A stretch of DNA of 64,000 bases from Hyphomicrobiales bacterium (GCA_026708505.1 JAPOUU010000033.1:1-64000), one strand, 5' to 3'. Shown: positions 19,806 to 28,464, counted from the stretch's first letter. The notes: generated by a model not told the origin, from the sequence alone. Program-made: numbers and translations.

Positions 19806-19834
19806 ATCCTAGCGCGAGAGCGTCCCCGCGTCCA
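19806..19834 (-). promoter_or_regulatory. Possible promoter of the mdh-sucCD operon
   Basis: Minus-strand TGGACG (19829-19834) and TAGGAT (19806-19811) with a 17-base spacer, about 65 bases upstream of mdh. The boxes match consensus only moderately. Confidence 0.3.
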
Positions 19835-19861
19835 GTTAAACGAAAAATACGGAGACATCCC

Positions 19862-20222
19862 GTGATACAGCGCAGGAACTTCCTCGCCGCGTCCGCTCTC
19901 GCCGCGACAACCGCGGCGGCTTCGGCGGCCTTTCGGGCATTCGCCTTGGCGCAGAATTCCGGACATTCGTGCATGGCCGCCGGTTCAATCGAGAAGTTCG
20001 AAGCATCGAAGATTTCAAGGGCTTGAACGTGCGACTCTCCGGCCTCGGCGCGTTGGTGGTCGAAAAGATCGGCCTCGAACGTCGGCCGGCTTCCCGGCGA
20101 TGAAATTCCCGATGCCCCGGGGAGGGTTCCATGGCCGCCGCCGGGCGGGCCGGTCCGTGGAGCGACCTTGATTTCCCGGGCTTCGTAGTTGGATAACCAT
20201 CGGATATCGCAGGGTTTCCGGG
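19862..20222 (+). pseudogene. Degraded TRAP substrate-binding protein (dctP remnant)
   Basis: The start (GTG 19862) reads IQRRNFLAASALAATTAAAS...FALAQ, matching the twin-arginine signal of the intact dctP at 21690 (KRRNFLTATATAAAT...ALAQ). After a large internal deletion, another frame (from about 19975) gives FNREVRSIEDFKGLNVRLSG against FNKEVNSLEDLKGLTMRMPG of DctP, then hits a stop. A third frame near 20140 gives GPWSDLDF against GPWNDLAF. A deletion plus frameshifts make it non-functional. It records an older second dctP copy about 1.8 kb upstream of the live one. Confidence 0.8.
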
Positions 20223-20334
20223 TGATTCGCTCTATATGGCTATTTTCGTCGTATTTTTTTGATGTATTGACCAATCACGGATTTGTGATAACCTGTAAAT
20301 ATCCGTAGATCGAATCACTATAGGGAGTAAAACG

Positions 20335-20868
20335 ATGAAAACAACACTGACAACGACTTTCACAATTGCCCTGATGGTTTTTGCGTTCAATGCAGCACCC
20401 TCTTATGCCAATGAGGAAACCAATAAAAAAGCGGACAAAGATTTGAGCGTCATCGGCGACCCGATTGTTCACTTCGGAAAGTGGATGGAATGTGGTGCTA
20501 GCGATGAATTTTTGACTAGATGTAATGAAAAACTTAGGACCGGCGATTTTAGCGAGAATGAGCAGGGTATTGAAGAGGCACAAGAATTTGCTTACCAGAT
20601 TGGAGCATGGTGCAGCAAAAATCAAAAACTTCGTGAAGCCATTTGTTCTGACAACGGGTTTGAATGGATAATGAAGCAATTCGCCGGACTGACAAGAAGG
20701 CAGAAGCAGCAACAGGACGAAGACGACTGGAACGCCTGGATTCTGCAGCAGTTTGCCGTTTATAACGGACACCTTGATTCTGATTCCAAGGACGGATCCA
20801 GCGGAAGGGACATTGCCGATTCCGGTACCGAAGATTCCACTTCCGCAGCAGGTACGGACGAACAATAA
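20335..20868 (+). CDS. Secreted protein A of a tail-sharing pair, unknown function
   Basis: 177 residues. A signal peptide (MKTTLTTTFTIALMVFAFNA, cleavage after PSYA) is followed by a mature polar protein with four cysteines (MECGA; TRCNEK; AWCSKN; AICSDNG). The C-terminal tail GRDIADSGTEDSTSAAGTDEQ is almost the same as that of the next gene. The Shine-Dalgarno is AGGGAG. It is AT-richer than the flanking genes. I do not recognise a family; a small periplasmic or secreted protein is likely. Confidence 0.65.
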   Translation: MKTTLTTTFTIALMVFAFNAAPSYANEETNKKADKDLSVIGDPIVHFGKWMECGASDEFLTRCNEKLRTGDFSENEQGIEEAQEFAYQIGAWCSKNQKLREAICSDNGFEWIMKQFAGLTRRQKQQQDEDDWNAWILQQFAVYNGHLDSDSKDGSSGRDIADSGTEDSTSAAGTDEQ

Positions 20869-20895
20869 CAGCCACAGCAACAAAGGAGAAAAACG

Positions 20896-21153
20896 ATGAA
20901 AACATTAATAACGACTTTCGCATTTGCCGTGATGGTTTTTGCGTTTAATGCGGACTCTGCAATGGCAACCGCGAAGTGTGATGAAGGGTATGAAATGAGA
21001 CCCACGGGGAATGGTTGGGCCGGATACTGTGCGCCAATAAGAACCAGTCAAATAGACGAATTAAACGACCCCGACCAGGAAGGCAACGAAAGAGACATTG
21101 CCGATTCCGGTGAAGAAGGATCCACTTCGGCGGCAGGCGCCAACGAACAATAA
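20896..21153 (+). CDS. Secreted protein B of a tail-sharing pair, unknown function
   Basis: 85 residues. The signal peptide (MKTLITTFAFAVMVFAFNAD ... AMA) is nearly identical to that of the gene 27 bases upstream. The short middle TAKCDEGYEMRPTGNGWAGY plus CAP carries two cysteines. The tail ERDIADSGEEGSTSAAGANEQ matches the upstream protein. The Shine-Dalgarno is AAAGGAG. The two genes share their ends but not their middles. Probably an operon ending at the hairpin 21179-21229. Confidence 0.65.
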   Translation: MKTLITTFAFAVMVFAFNADSAMATAKCDEGYEMRPTGNGWAGYCAPIRTSQIDELNDPDQEGNERDIADSGEEGSTSAAGANEQ

Positions 21154-21178
21154 CCCGGTTTCCATGCCGGGATATGAA

Positions 21179-21229
21179 CGAGCGGGAAGGTTGCTCTGCT
21201 CTCCGTAGCTCCTTCCGGCTCGTTTTCTT
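21179..21229 (+). terminator. Rho-independent terminator after the secreted pair
   Basis: CGAGCgGGAAGG (21179-21190) pairs with CCTTCCgGCTCG (21211-21222): eleven pairs with one G-G mismatch, then TTTTCTT. A textbook intrinsic terminator 25 bases after the stop of protein B. Confidence 0.8.
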
Positions 21230-21620
21230 AAGGACGGCGGGGCGGGTAAAAACGGGTTGAGAATCTTTTTGACCGAACCCGTATAACCTTCTCCTTATAT
21301 TCGCGGGATACTCTTTCTTTTTCCGTTCGGCCGCTTTCCGCTTGCCGCCATATACAAGAAGGTTCATGCCGTCTGTTTTTGCTTCTTCTTCGGTGTTCAA
21401 CACGGAGAGTTTGCATGTCTCTTCCGGGATTAAAGCCTTTACGCGCGGACAACATTGTTTTTTCTCCCGTTTCAGGGGAAGGGATGCGGGACGGATGCCC
21501 CGGATTCGCAGCGGGCCGCTCCGCCCGGATGCCCCCCGGATGTCCCCCGGATGCTCCGTTGTGCTTCGATGCGCGGGTTCCGGTTTTATGCTTCTTGCAA
21601 GGCGGCTCCGGTGACCCGAT
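21230..21620. other. Non-coding stretch upstream of dctP
   Basis: About 390 bases without a credible gene. It contains an imperfect GGATG-C-rich tandem repeat (about three 11-bp units, 21526-21557) and scattered hairpins. Overlapping frames on both strands have arginine/proline-rich translations with no ribosome binding sites. Confidence 0.4.
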
Positions 21621-21627
21621 TCGCCCC

Positions 21628-21656
21628 TTCCACAAAAGCAAAAATTGCTTTATAAT
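21628..21656 (+). promoter_or_regulatory. Probable promoter of the TRAP operon
   Basis: A perfect -10 box TATAAT (21651-21656) lies 34 bases before the dctP ATG; the -35 position (TTCCAC 21628-21633, 17-base spacer) is poor. The spacer contains the inverted repeat AAAGCAA/TTGCTTT, which could be an activator or repressor site. Confidence 0.45.
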
Positions 21657-21689
21657 TCACGCTTTCGCAACTTAATGGAGGGAATCCCG

Positions 21690-22766
21690 ATGAAACGCAG
21701 AAATTTTCTCACCGCAACCGCAACCGCCGCAGCGACCGCTGCCGCCGCGTCTGCCTTCCCGACGCCTGCTTTGGCGCAAGGCAGGAAGCAACTCAAAATG
21801 GTCACGACCTGGCCGAAAAACTTCCCCGGACTGGGAACTTCTCCCGAGCGCCTCGCCGTGAACATCCGCGAAGCGACCGACGGCGAAATCGACATCAAAG
21901 TCTACGCCGCGGGCGAACTCGTCCCGCCCTTCGAATCCTTCGATGCCGTTTCGACCGGAACCGCCGACATTTACAACGGCGCCGAATATTACTGGCAGGG
22001 AAAATCCAAGGCCTTTGCCTTCTTCACCGCCGTTCCCTTCGGCATGACGGCGAACGAACTCAACGCCTGGATCTACCACGGCGGCGGACAGGCGCTGTGG
22101 GATGAACTCTCCGCGCGCTTCAACCTCAAGCCGTTTATGTCCGCGAACACCGGAACGCAGTGGGGCGGATGGTTCAACAAGGAGGTCAACAGCCTCGAAG
22201 ACCTAAAAGGCCTCACTATGCGCATGCCCGGACTCGGAGGCGACGCCCTCGGCAAGCTCGGCGCGACCGTTCTTACGCTTCCGGGAGGCGAAATCTTCCC
22301 GTCGCTGGAAAGCGGACGCATCGATGCGACCGAATGGGTCGGTCCGTGGAACGACCTCGCTTTCGGGTTCTACCAGGTCACAAAATACTACTACTGGCCA
22401 GGCTTCCACGAGCCCGGCGCAGGTTTGGCGACCGTGTTCAACCTGGATGTATGGAACGATCTCACGCCCTCGCAGCAGCGCATCATTGAAGCCGTCTGCG
22501 GATGGGAGAACGACTACACCTACACCGAGTACCTCTACCACAACTCTCTCGCGCTCAACACGTTGACGACCGAGCACGGAGTTGTGTTGCGTGACTTCCC
22601 CGATGAAGTCTTCGACGGCTTCCGCCGCGCCTCCATCGAGACCATAGAAGAGGCCGTCGAAGAGGACCCCTTCAACAAGCGGGTCTACGAAAGCTTCCTC
22701 GAGACGCAACGCTACACCGCGGAGGGACTTAGATACGCCGACGCCGCTTATCTCCAAAGACGGTAG
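21690..22766 (+). CDS. TRAP transporter substrate-binding protein, DctP family
   Basis: 358 residues from ATG 21690, with GGAGGGAA just upstream. A twin-arginine signal (MKRRNFLTATATAA ... PALAQG) directs the folded protein to the periplasm. The mature part begins KMVTTWPKNFPGLG and contains SGRIDATEWVGPWNDL and YYYWPGFHEPG. These resemble the alpha-keto acid/monocarboxylate binding proteins (TakP type) rather than sialic-acid SiaP. It delivers substrate to the DctQ-DctM permease encoded next. The exact ligand cannot be read from sequence. Confidence 0.9.
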   Translation: MKRRNFLTATATAAATAAAASAFPTPALAQGRKQLKMVTTWPKNFPGLGTSPERLAVNIREATDGEIDIKVYAAGELVPPFESFDAVSTGTADIYNGAEYYWQGKSKAFAFFTAVPFGMTANELNAWIYHGGGQALWDELSARFNLKPFMSANTGTQWGGWFNKEVNSLEDLKGLTMRMPGLGGDALGKLGATVLTLPGGEIFPSLESGRIDATEWVGPWNDLAFGFYQVTKYYYWPGFHEPGAGLATVFNLDVWNDLTPSQQRIIEAVCGWENDYTYTEYLYHNSLALNTLTTEHGVVLRDFPDEVFDGFRRASIETIEEAVEEDPFNKRVYESFLETQRYTAEGLRYADAAYLQRR

Positions 22767-22781
22767 GCTTCGAGTGGTTCG

Positions 22782-23324
22782 GTGTCTTTAGAAACAACCG
22801 AACAAGCGAAAGCGGACGGCACCGCATTGTTGCGGGTCGCTCGCCTTTTCGCGGCGCTGAATGAACATATCGGGCGCGCCGTTGCCTGGCTCTCCCTGTT
22901 CATGGTGCTCGTGCAGTTCTTCGTCGTGGTGATGCGCTACGCGTTCGGATGGGGCGACATCCGGCTCCAGGAATCCATCATTTACATGCACGCCGTGCTG
23001 TTCCTGCTCATCGCCGGATACACGCTCGCGCATGAAGGCCATGTGCGCGTGGACGTTCTTCACGAGCGCTTCTCCGAGCGAACCCGCGCCGTCATCGAAA
23101 TCATCGGGGGCGTGTTCTTTCTCCTGCCTTTGTGCGTATACATCTTCTGGATCTCAATGCCTTACGTGCTCCAGTCCTGGGCGATATTGGAGACATCGCG
23201 TGAAGGATCCGGAATTCCGGCGGTGTTTCTGCTGAAAACGCTCATCCCCCTGTTCGCGCTGCTGCTGGGATTGCAAGGAATTGCAAACCTCTTGAGCGTT
23301 ATTTCCCGCCTGCAGACGAAATGA
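22782..23324 (+). CDS. TRAP transporter small permease subunit (DctQ)
   Basis: 180 residues starting at GTG 22782, 15 bases after dctP. Four hydrophobic segments are visible (about 35-60, 75-95, 110-135, 150-170), including VVVMRYAFGWGDIRLQESI and the typical W-rich helix. It pairs with the large subunit to form the Na+-driven transporter. Its stop overlaps the dctM start (ATGA). Confidence 0.9.
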   Translation: MSLETTEQAKADGTALLRVARLFAALNEHIGRAVAWLSLFMVLVQFFVVVMRYAFGWGDIRLQESIIYMHAVLFLLIAGYTLAHEGHVRVDVLHERFSERTRAVIEIIGGVFFLLPLCVYIFWISMPYVLQSWAILETSREGSGIPAVFLLKTLIPLFALLLGLQGIANLLSVISRLQTK

Positions 23325-24892
23325 TCTCTCCGGAAGCACTCGCGCTGCTCATGTTCGCGGCGACATGCGTTGCGCTGCTTGCAGGCTATCCAGTCGCTTT
23401 CACGCTCGCGGGAAGCGCATTGGCGTTTGCCTATATCGGATGGATGTTCGGCGTGTTCGATCTGGTTTTTTTGCTGGCGTTCCCGCAGCGGATGTTCGGC
23501 ATTATGACCAACGAAGTTCTCATCGCCGTGCCCATGTTCGTGTTCATGGGGTGCATGCTGGAACGCTCGAATGTTGCGGAGGAATTGCTCGGGGCGGCCG
23601 AGCGGCTCTTCGGAGGCCTGCGGGGCGGATTGGGCGTCGCGGTCTCGTTCGTCGGCGCGCTGCTTGCCGCATCGACGGGAATCGTCGGCGCTACCGTTGT
23701 GACCATGGGGCTGTTGTCCTTGCCGGCGATGCTCAAGCGCGGATACAGCCCCTCCCTGGCAACGGGCTCCATTTGCGCCGCGGGAACGCTGGGGCAAATC
23801 ATTCCGCCGTCCATCGTGCTGATTTTGCTGGGCGATGTCATCTCGAACGCCTATCAAAAGGCGCAACTGGAACAGGGAATCTTCTCGCCCGATGTCGTTT
23901 CGGTGGGCGATCTCTTCGCCGGGGCGCTGTTCCCGGGATTGATGCTGGTGGGAATGTACATTGCATATCAGCTGGTGTATGGATATTTGCGGCCGCAGTC
24001 GTCGCCGGCGCTCTCGTTCGAAGAGCGCCATCAAAACGAAGAATCCATCCCGATGCATGTCGCCCGTGCGCTCGTGCCGCCCTTGCTGCTTATCGTCGCC
24101 GTGCTGGGCTCGGTGCTCATGGGGGTTGCAACGCCGACGGAATCCGCATCGGCAGGGGCCTTCGGCGCGATATTGCTGGCCGGCCGGCGACTCCCGGAAG
24201 CGCGCCGCGCCTGCACGGTTGCCTTGATAGCGCTGGCGCCGCTGTTCTTCCTCGCAACGGGTTTCGATATGCGAATCGCCCGCGATGTCATTCCGACCGC
24301 CGACTGGATTGCAATCATCCTGGCGGCGCTGCTGTGTGTTCCGATATGCTGGGGGGCGGGCGTCGGATTGCTCCACCTGTATCGAAAGGGGACGCTGGTG
24401 CCCGTATGCCAGAGCGCCGGCAAGATAGCCTCGATGGTGTTTATCATCTTGATTGGCGCATCAATGTTTTCGCTGGTGTTTCGGGGATACGGCGGCGACG
24501 ACATGATCCACGAATTTCTCTCAAACCTGCCGGGCGGCGTCATCGGCGGATTGATTCTGGTGATGGCGGTGATGTTTGTGCTGGGATTCTTTTTGGACTT
24601 CATCGAAATCACCTTCGTGGTTGTTCCGCTGGTCGCACCGGTTTTTCTGGCGATGGGGATCGACCCCGTCTGGTTGGGGGTGATGATGGCAATCAACCTG
24701 CAGACTTCGTTTTTAACTCCGCCGTTCGGTTTTGCGTTGTTTTACCTGCGCGGCGTCGCGCCGGCATCGGTGAAGACGATGGAGATTTACCGGGGAGTGA
24801 TTCCGTTTGTTATGCTGCAACTGCTGGGATTGCTGCTGCTGGCGTATTTTCCGGCTTTGGCAACCTGGCTGCCGGAGGTTATTTTCGGATGA
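23321..24892 (+). CDS. TRAP transporter large permease subunit (DctM)
   Basis: 523 residues, very hydrophobic with a dozen or more helices. It has PMFVFMGCMLERSNVAEELL, AASTGIVGATVVTMGLLSLP, GTLGQIIPPSIVLILLGD and LQTSFLTPPFGFALFYLRG, all typical of DctM. It is about 90 residues longer than the usual 430, because of a charged loop and extra helices in the middle (about 205-360), as in the keto-acid/mannitol-type large subunits. Overlaps dctQ by 4 bases. Confidence 0.93.
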   Translation: MISPEALALLMFAATCVALLAGYPVAFTLAGSALAFAYIGWMFGVFDLVFLLAFPQRMFGIMTNEVLIAVPMFVFMGCMLERSNVAEELLGAAERLFGGLRGGLGVAVSFVGALLAASTGIVGATVVTMGLLSLPAMLKRGYSPSLATGSICAAGTLGQIIPPSIVLILLGDVISNAYQKAQLEQGIFSPDVVSVGDLFAGALFPGLMLVGMYIAYQLVYGYLRPQSSPALSFEERHQNEESIPMHVARALVPPLLLIVAVLGSVLMGVATPTESASAGAFGAILLAGRRLPEARRACTVALIALAPLFFLATGFDMRIARDVIPTADWIAIILAALLCVPICWGAGVGLLHLYRKGTLVPVCQSAGKIASMVFIILIGASMFSLVFRGYGGDDMIHEFLSNLPGGVIGGLILVMAVMFVLGFFLDFIEITFVVVPLVAPVFLAMGIDPVWLGVMMAINLQTSFLTPPFGFALFYLRGVAPASVKTMEIYRGVIPFVMLQLLGLLLLAYFPALATWLPEVIFG

Positions 24893-24914
24893 CGCCGCGC
24901 TTTGCGCTTTTAGA

Positions 24915-25529
24915 CTAAGGCGAACGAATCTCCTCCGGAACCGGCTCCGGTGAATTCCCCAGCCGCCTCCGCAGCAACTCCCCCAGCCGCAATCTCGCCC
25001 GCGGCAGCTTCGACTCCCCGTGCTTTTCCAAACACTCTCCGCTCAAATGCAAGCCCGCGAGGACGTCCCCCACGTCAACCTTCCCGTCCAGTCCGTAACC
25101 CAGCTCCCGTAGCAACTCCAACTCCCAGGAAACATAACGGGACCAACAATCCGAATCCTCCGCGACAATCCCGTCCAGCAAATTCCCCAAACCTTCATAA
25201 ACCGCCCGGCAAATATCCCGCTCCGGCAACAAGCGGCAAACTCCCGCCGCAGACATCATCGCCGTCAAGGACAACTCCTGCGACATCAGCAGCGCCGCAC
25301 GGGACTCCCGCAATTCGACATTCCATACGCCCAGGTGATCCTCCAGACGCGCACGCCAGACAACATCCAGCGAATTCCCCGGCTGCAAACTTGCGCGCAA
25401 CCGCCGGGAACGGCCTCCCCGGACCAATCCCATGTGTCTCCCGTGCCCGCGCGTCAGCAGCTCCAGCAACGCGCTGCTTTCGCCATGCGGGCGGACCGAT
25501 AAAACAATCCCGCTGTCCCGCCACTCCAT
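24915..25529 (-). CDS. recO: DNA repair protein RecO (short form)
   Basis: 204 residues against about 240 usually. The N-terminal OB fold (MEWRDSGIVLSVRPHGESSALLELLT, GLVRGGRSRR) and the helical part (YVSWELELLRELGYGLD) are clear. The segment that normally follows, with the CAVTG and SPKSGRAV region, is absent, and the protein passes directly to a C-terminal helix. It loads RecA with RecR in the RecFOR pathway. Last gene of the rpoZ-to-recO operon, 3 bases after era. Confidence 0.88.
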   Translation of the reverse strand: MEWRDSGIVLSVRPHGESSALLELLTRGHGRHMGLVRGGRSRRLRASLQPGNSLDVVWRARLEDHLGVWNVELRESRAALLMSQELSLTAMMSAAGVCRLLPERDICRAVYEGLGNLLDGIVAEDSDCWSRYVSWELELLRELGYGLDGKVDVGDVLAGLHLSGECLEKHGESKLPRARLRLGELLRRRLGNSPEPVPEEIRSP

Positions 25530-25532
25530 CGT

Positions 25533-26435
25533 CTAAGCCGTCCCGCCGCCGCGCTCGCGCAGTTTGACCCGCAAAAACAGATGCACCCGGCAGCCGAACA
25601 CCTCCTCCATTTCGAAACGCGCCGCCGTTGAAACATCCCGTATCACGCTTCCGTTTTTTCCGAGAATAATCTTGCGGTGCTGTTCGCGCCGGACGTAAAT
25701 CATCTGCTCGATATGCAAGGAGCCATTCTCCCGCCGCTCCCAGCGTTCTTGTGCGACGCTCGCCTCGTAGGGAATCTCCTGGTGAAGCCGCAGCAAAAGT
25801 TTTTCCCGGGTGATCTCGGTCGCCAGGTGGCGTTCCTGTTCGCTGTCCTCAACGCCATCGGGATAGAGCCACGGGCCCGAAGGCGCCTGCTTCGCGAGAT
25901 AGCCCAATACATCCTTGATGCCGTCTCCCTGGGTTGCCGAGATAAAAAAGGTTTCATCGAAATTCATGTGCCGGTTCCACAACGCCGTGAGTTCAAGGAG
26001 GCTCTCCTTGGCAAGAAGGTCAATCTTGTTGAGCACAAGGCAGAGTTTTGCGCCTTCGCTGCCGCCTTGGCGAATCTCTTCGGCTTCTTTAATCAGGGGT
26101 TGAAAAAACGCGCTTGTTTCAAGGCTGCCCCGGCGCACCTCGCCGCTCGAGCGCGCCGCATCCACCATCAGCAAAAACACATCGGCGTCTTCGAGGGCGT
26201 TGGCGAGACTCTTCGGGTCTCCCGCTTCGTTGTGTTTGCGCGAGGACAGGATTCCGGGCGTGTCAATTAGAAGCAGCTGCGTGTCGCCTTCGTTGACAAT
26301 CGCGCGGACGGGCTCAATGGTCGTGTTCGCCTTGTGGGTGACAATGGCGCGTTTGCGTCCGGCGAACTGGTTGAGCAATGTGGATTTTCCTGCATTCGGC
26401 GCACCGAGAATTCCGACAATGGCGCAATGCTGCAT
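25533..26435 (-). CDS. era: GTPase Era
   Basis: 300 residues. G1 is GAPNAGKST; the G2 region is HKANTTIEP (normally with QTTR, so slightly divergent); G3 is DTPGIL; G4 is NKID. The C-terminal KH domain carries KIILGKNGSVIRDV. It binds the 3' end of 16S rRNA in 30S assembly. Three bases after rnc, a conserved pairing. Confidence 0.95.
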   Translation of the reverse strand: MQHCAIVGILGAPNAGKSTLLNQFAGRKRAIVTHKANTTIEPVRAIVNEGDTQLLLIDTPGILSSRKHNEAGDPKSLANALEDADVFLLMVDAARSSGEVRRGSLETSAFFQPLIKEAEEIRQGGSEGAKLCLVLNKIDLLAKESLLELTALWNRHMNFDETFFISATQGDGIKDVLGYLAKQAPSGPWLYPDGVEDSEQERHLATEITREKLLLRLHQEIPYEASVAQERWERRENGSLHIEQMIYVRREQHRKIILGKNGSVIRDVSTAARFEMEEVFGCRVHLFLRVKLRERGGGTA

Positions 26436-26438
26436 GGG

Positions 26439-27149
26439 TTATTCCTGCGCCTGGAGCGCTCCCACCGCAAGCAGAAGATTGTGCGCCGCCTGGCGTTCGG
26501 CTCGGCGCTTGCTCGTTCCCTCGGCCTGTGCATTTCCCGCGTCTCCTGCATCAACTTCAACGGTGAAGACCGGCGCATGAACGGAGCCGCGCCGCTTCAA
26601 CTCGCGATAGACCGGCGAGGATCCGCCCTGCTTGTGCAGCCACTCTTGCAACTGCGTTTTCGGGTCGATCAAATTGGCATCGGATGTTTCAAGAAAGCGA
26701 TTGTAGTATTCTTCAACAACTGCATTCGCCGCATCCAGGCCGCCGTCGATAAACACCGCGCCCAGAACCGCTTCAAAAGCGTCGGCGAGTATGTTCTCGC
26801 GCGAGCGCTCCGACGCACTGTTCCGCTCCGAGCGTCCCAGGTTGACGTAATCCCACAGATTCCATGTCTCGGCGATCCTTGAGCAACTGCTTCGCTTCAC
26901 GAAGGCGTTGAGACGGAGGGCGAGTTCGCCCTCGCTGAATTCATCGGTGACCTGGTAGAGCGTGTAGGCGGTGAGGAGTCCGAGGACGCGGTCGCCGAGA
27001 AATTCCATGCGTTCGTTGTTCTGTCCGACCTTCGGCGCGGCGCTCCTGTGTATGAGCGCATGCCGCAGCAGCGAGACGTCCTTGAAACGCCAGCCGATTC
27101 GCTCTTGTAATGCGTCGAGGTCTTCGTTTGCCTGCACCATCTTACTCAA
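26439..27149 (-). CDS. rnc: Ribonuclease III
   Basis: 236 residues (a start at M4, 27140, is also possible). The RNase III signature NERMEFLGDRVLGLL and the second acidic cluster ADAFEAVLGAVFIDGG form the metal site. The C-terminal dsRNA-binding domain reads DPKTQLQEWLHKQGGSSPVY. It processes rRNA and dsRNA. Overlaps lepB by 4 bases. Confidence 0.95.
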   Translation of the reverse strand: MSKMVQANEDLDALQERIGWRFKDVSLLRHALIHRSAAPKVGQNNERMEFLGDRVLGLLTAYTLYQVTDEFSEGELALRLNAFVKRSSCSRIAETWNLWDYVNLGRSERNSASERSRENILADAFEAVLGAVFIDGGLDAANAVVEEYYNRFLETSDANLIDPKTQLQEWLHKQGGSSPVYRELKRRGSVHAPVFTVEVDAGDAGNAQAEGTSKRRAERQAAHNLLLAVGALQAQE

Positions 27150-27904
27150 TCGTTTTCAAGGTTCATCCAGATGCGATTCCAGCGGATGGCGTCGCCCCAC
27201 TCCCAGAAGCGCCACAGCGATGTTCCCACGTCCATCGAGAAAAAGATGACCTCGGCCTTGCCGACGAGATTTTCCTCGGGGATGTAGCCGATGATGTTCG
27301 AATAACGCGAATCGGTGGAATTGTCCCGGTTGTCCCCCATCACGAAGTAATGCCCCGGGGGAACCTGGTATACCCGCGGCGAGTCCGTTTGCGAGAGCGG
27401 AACCTCCTTGAGGATCTTGTAGTCGACCAAATTGTCGAGGGTCTCGCGATAACGCGCGATGCTGCGGGTGCGTCCGAACGCGTCCCCGATGACAAAATCT
27501 TCAATGCGGTCGAGTCGCATGGGACGGTCGTTGATATAGACCTGTCCCGCAAGTATCTGAATCTGGTCCCCCGGAAGCCCGATGATGCGCTTGATGTAGT
27601 CAACATCTTCGTCGCGGGGAAGCCGGAACACGGCAATGTCGCCGCGTTGCGGCTCCGACAAGGCCGCATGACGTCCTTCGAACCAATCGGGTGCAAACGG
27701 AAACGAAAACCTCGAATAGCCGTACGAGTATTTCGACACGAACACATAATCGCCCACCCACAAACCCGGCAGCATCGAGCCCGAGGGGATGTAGAAAGGC
27801 TGAAACAGAAAGGTGCGGAACACCAGCGCGATCAACAGCGCCCAGAACAGAGTCGTAACAATCTCGAAGAGCCCTTTGCTCCAATCCGGTCTTTGTATAT
27901 TCAT
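27146..27904 (-). CDS. lepB: Signal peptidase I
   Basis: 252 residues with one N-terminal membrane helix (FEIVTTLFWALLIALVFRTF). The catalytic serine is in PSGSMLPGLWVGDYVFV, the lysine in DYIKRIIGLPGDQ. Box E is YFVMGDNRDNSTDSR. It removes signal peptides of exported proteins. It overlaps its neighbours on both sides; acpS and pdxJ, which often precede lepB in this group, are not here. Confidence 0.95.
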   Translation of the reverse strand: MNIQRPDWSKGLFEIVTTLFWALLIALVFRTFLFQPFYIPSGSMLPGLWVGDYVFVSKYSYGYSRFSFPFAPDWFEGRHAALSEPQRGDIAVFRLPRDEDVDYIKRIIGLPGDQIQILAGQVYINDRPMRLDRIEDFVIGDAFGRTRSIARYRETLDNLVDYKILKEVPLSQTDSPRVYQVPPGHYFVMGDNRDNSTDSRYSNIIGYIPEENLVGKAEVIFFSMDVGTSLWRFWEWGDAIRWNRIWMNLEND

Positions 27905-28464
27905 GGCTTTTTCCTGGCTCGTCTTCGTTCACGTTGTTGTTGACGCTTGTGCTGGTAGATTCTCACCGACCATCTTGTCGTCGGATAGATGAGTATCGCA
28001 AGCGACAAACACACAGGCACCGAACCCAATATCATCGTGGCTACAACATCGACAAGATTCCAACTTGACTCTTCGAAGAGAACATCGACGGTCGGGACGG
28101 TTTGCGCATCGAACTCGGCGGTGGCATGCGTTCCCGACATGCGGGCGCCAATCTGATAGATGAGTGCCCAAATCGCCGGAAAGGTCACCGGGTTGCCCGC
28201 CAGCGTGCCCAAAAGCGCAGCGATGATATTACCGCGTAACATCCACGCAAGCAAACATGCTAGCAGCACATGGAGGCCTATCAACGGCGTAAAGGAGATG
28301 ACGACGCCCGCGGTGAATCCCGCGGCGATGGCATGGGGCGTGTCTTTGAGCCTGCGCGTGCGGTTCCAGACGTGCTGGAGGGCCCGCTTCCATCCCACCC
28401 GGGGCCAGAGCCATCTGCGCAGACGCTCGCCCCAGGATAAATCCGCCCGCCCCCTGCCGGTCAT
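27901..28464 (-). CDS. DUF2062 membrane protein
   Basis: 187 residues. Two or three hydrophobic segments (about 45-85 and 135-160) with the family core FTAGVVISFTPLIGLHVLLA and GNPVTFPAIWALIYQIG. The C-terminal end is strongly basic (KRQQQRERRRARKKP). Function unknown. It commonly sits in this operon in alphaproteobacteria. Overlaps pyrE and lepB by 4 bases each. Confidence 0.85.
   Translation of the reverse strand: MTGRGRADLSWGERLRRWLWPRVGWKRALQHVWNRTRRLKDTPHAIAAGFTAGVVISFTPLIGLHVLLACLLAWMLRGNIIAALLGTLAGNPVTFPAIWALIYQIGARMSGTHATAEFDAQTVPTVDVLFEESSWNLVDVVATMILGSVPVCLSLAILIYPTTRWSVRIYQHKRQQQRERRRARKKP

Noticed and set aside
19786-20274. A 162-residue minus-strand gene
   Set aside because: It is the opposite strand of the dctP remnant and has no family features or ribosome binding site.
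21228-21641. A 137-residue minus-strand gene upstream of dctP
   Set aside because: Arg/Lys/Pro-rich translation, no Shine-Dalgarno, and it begins inside the dctP promoter region.
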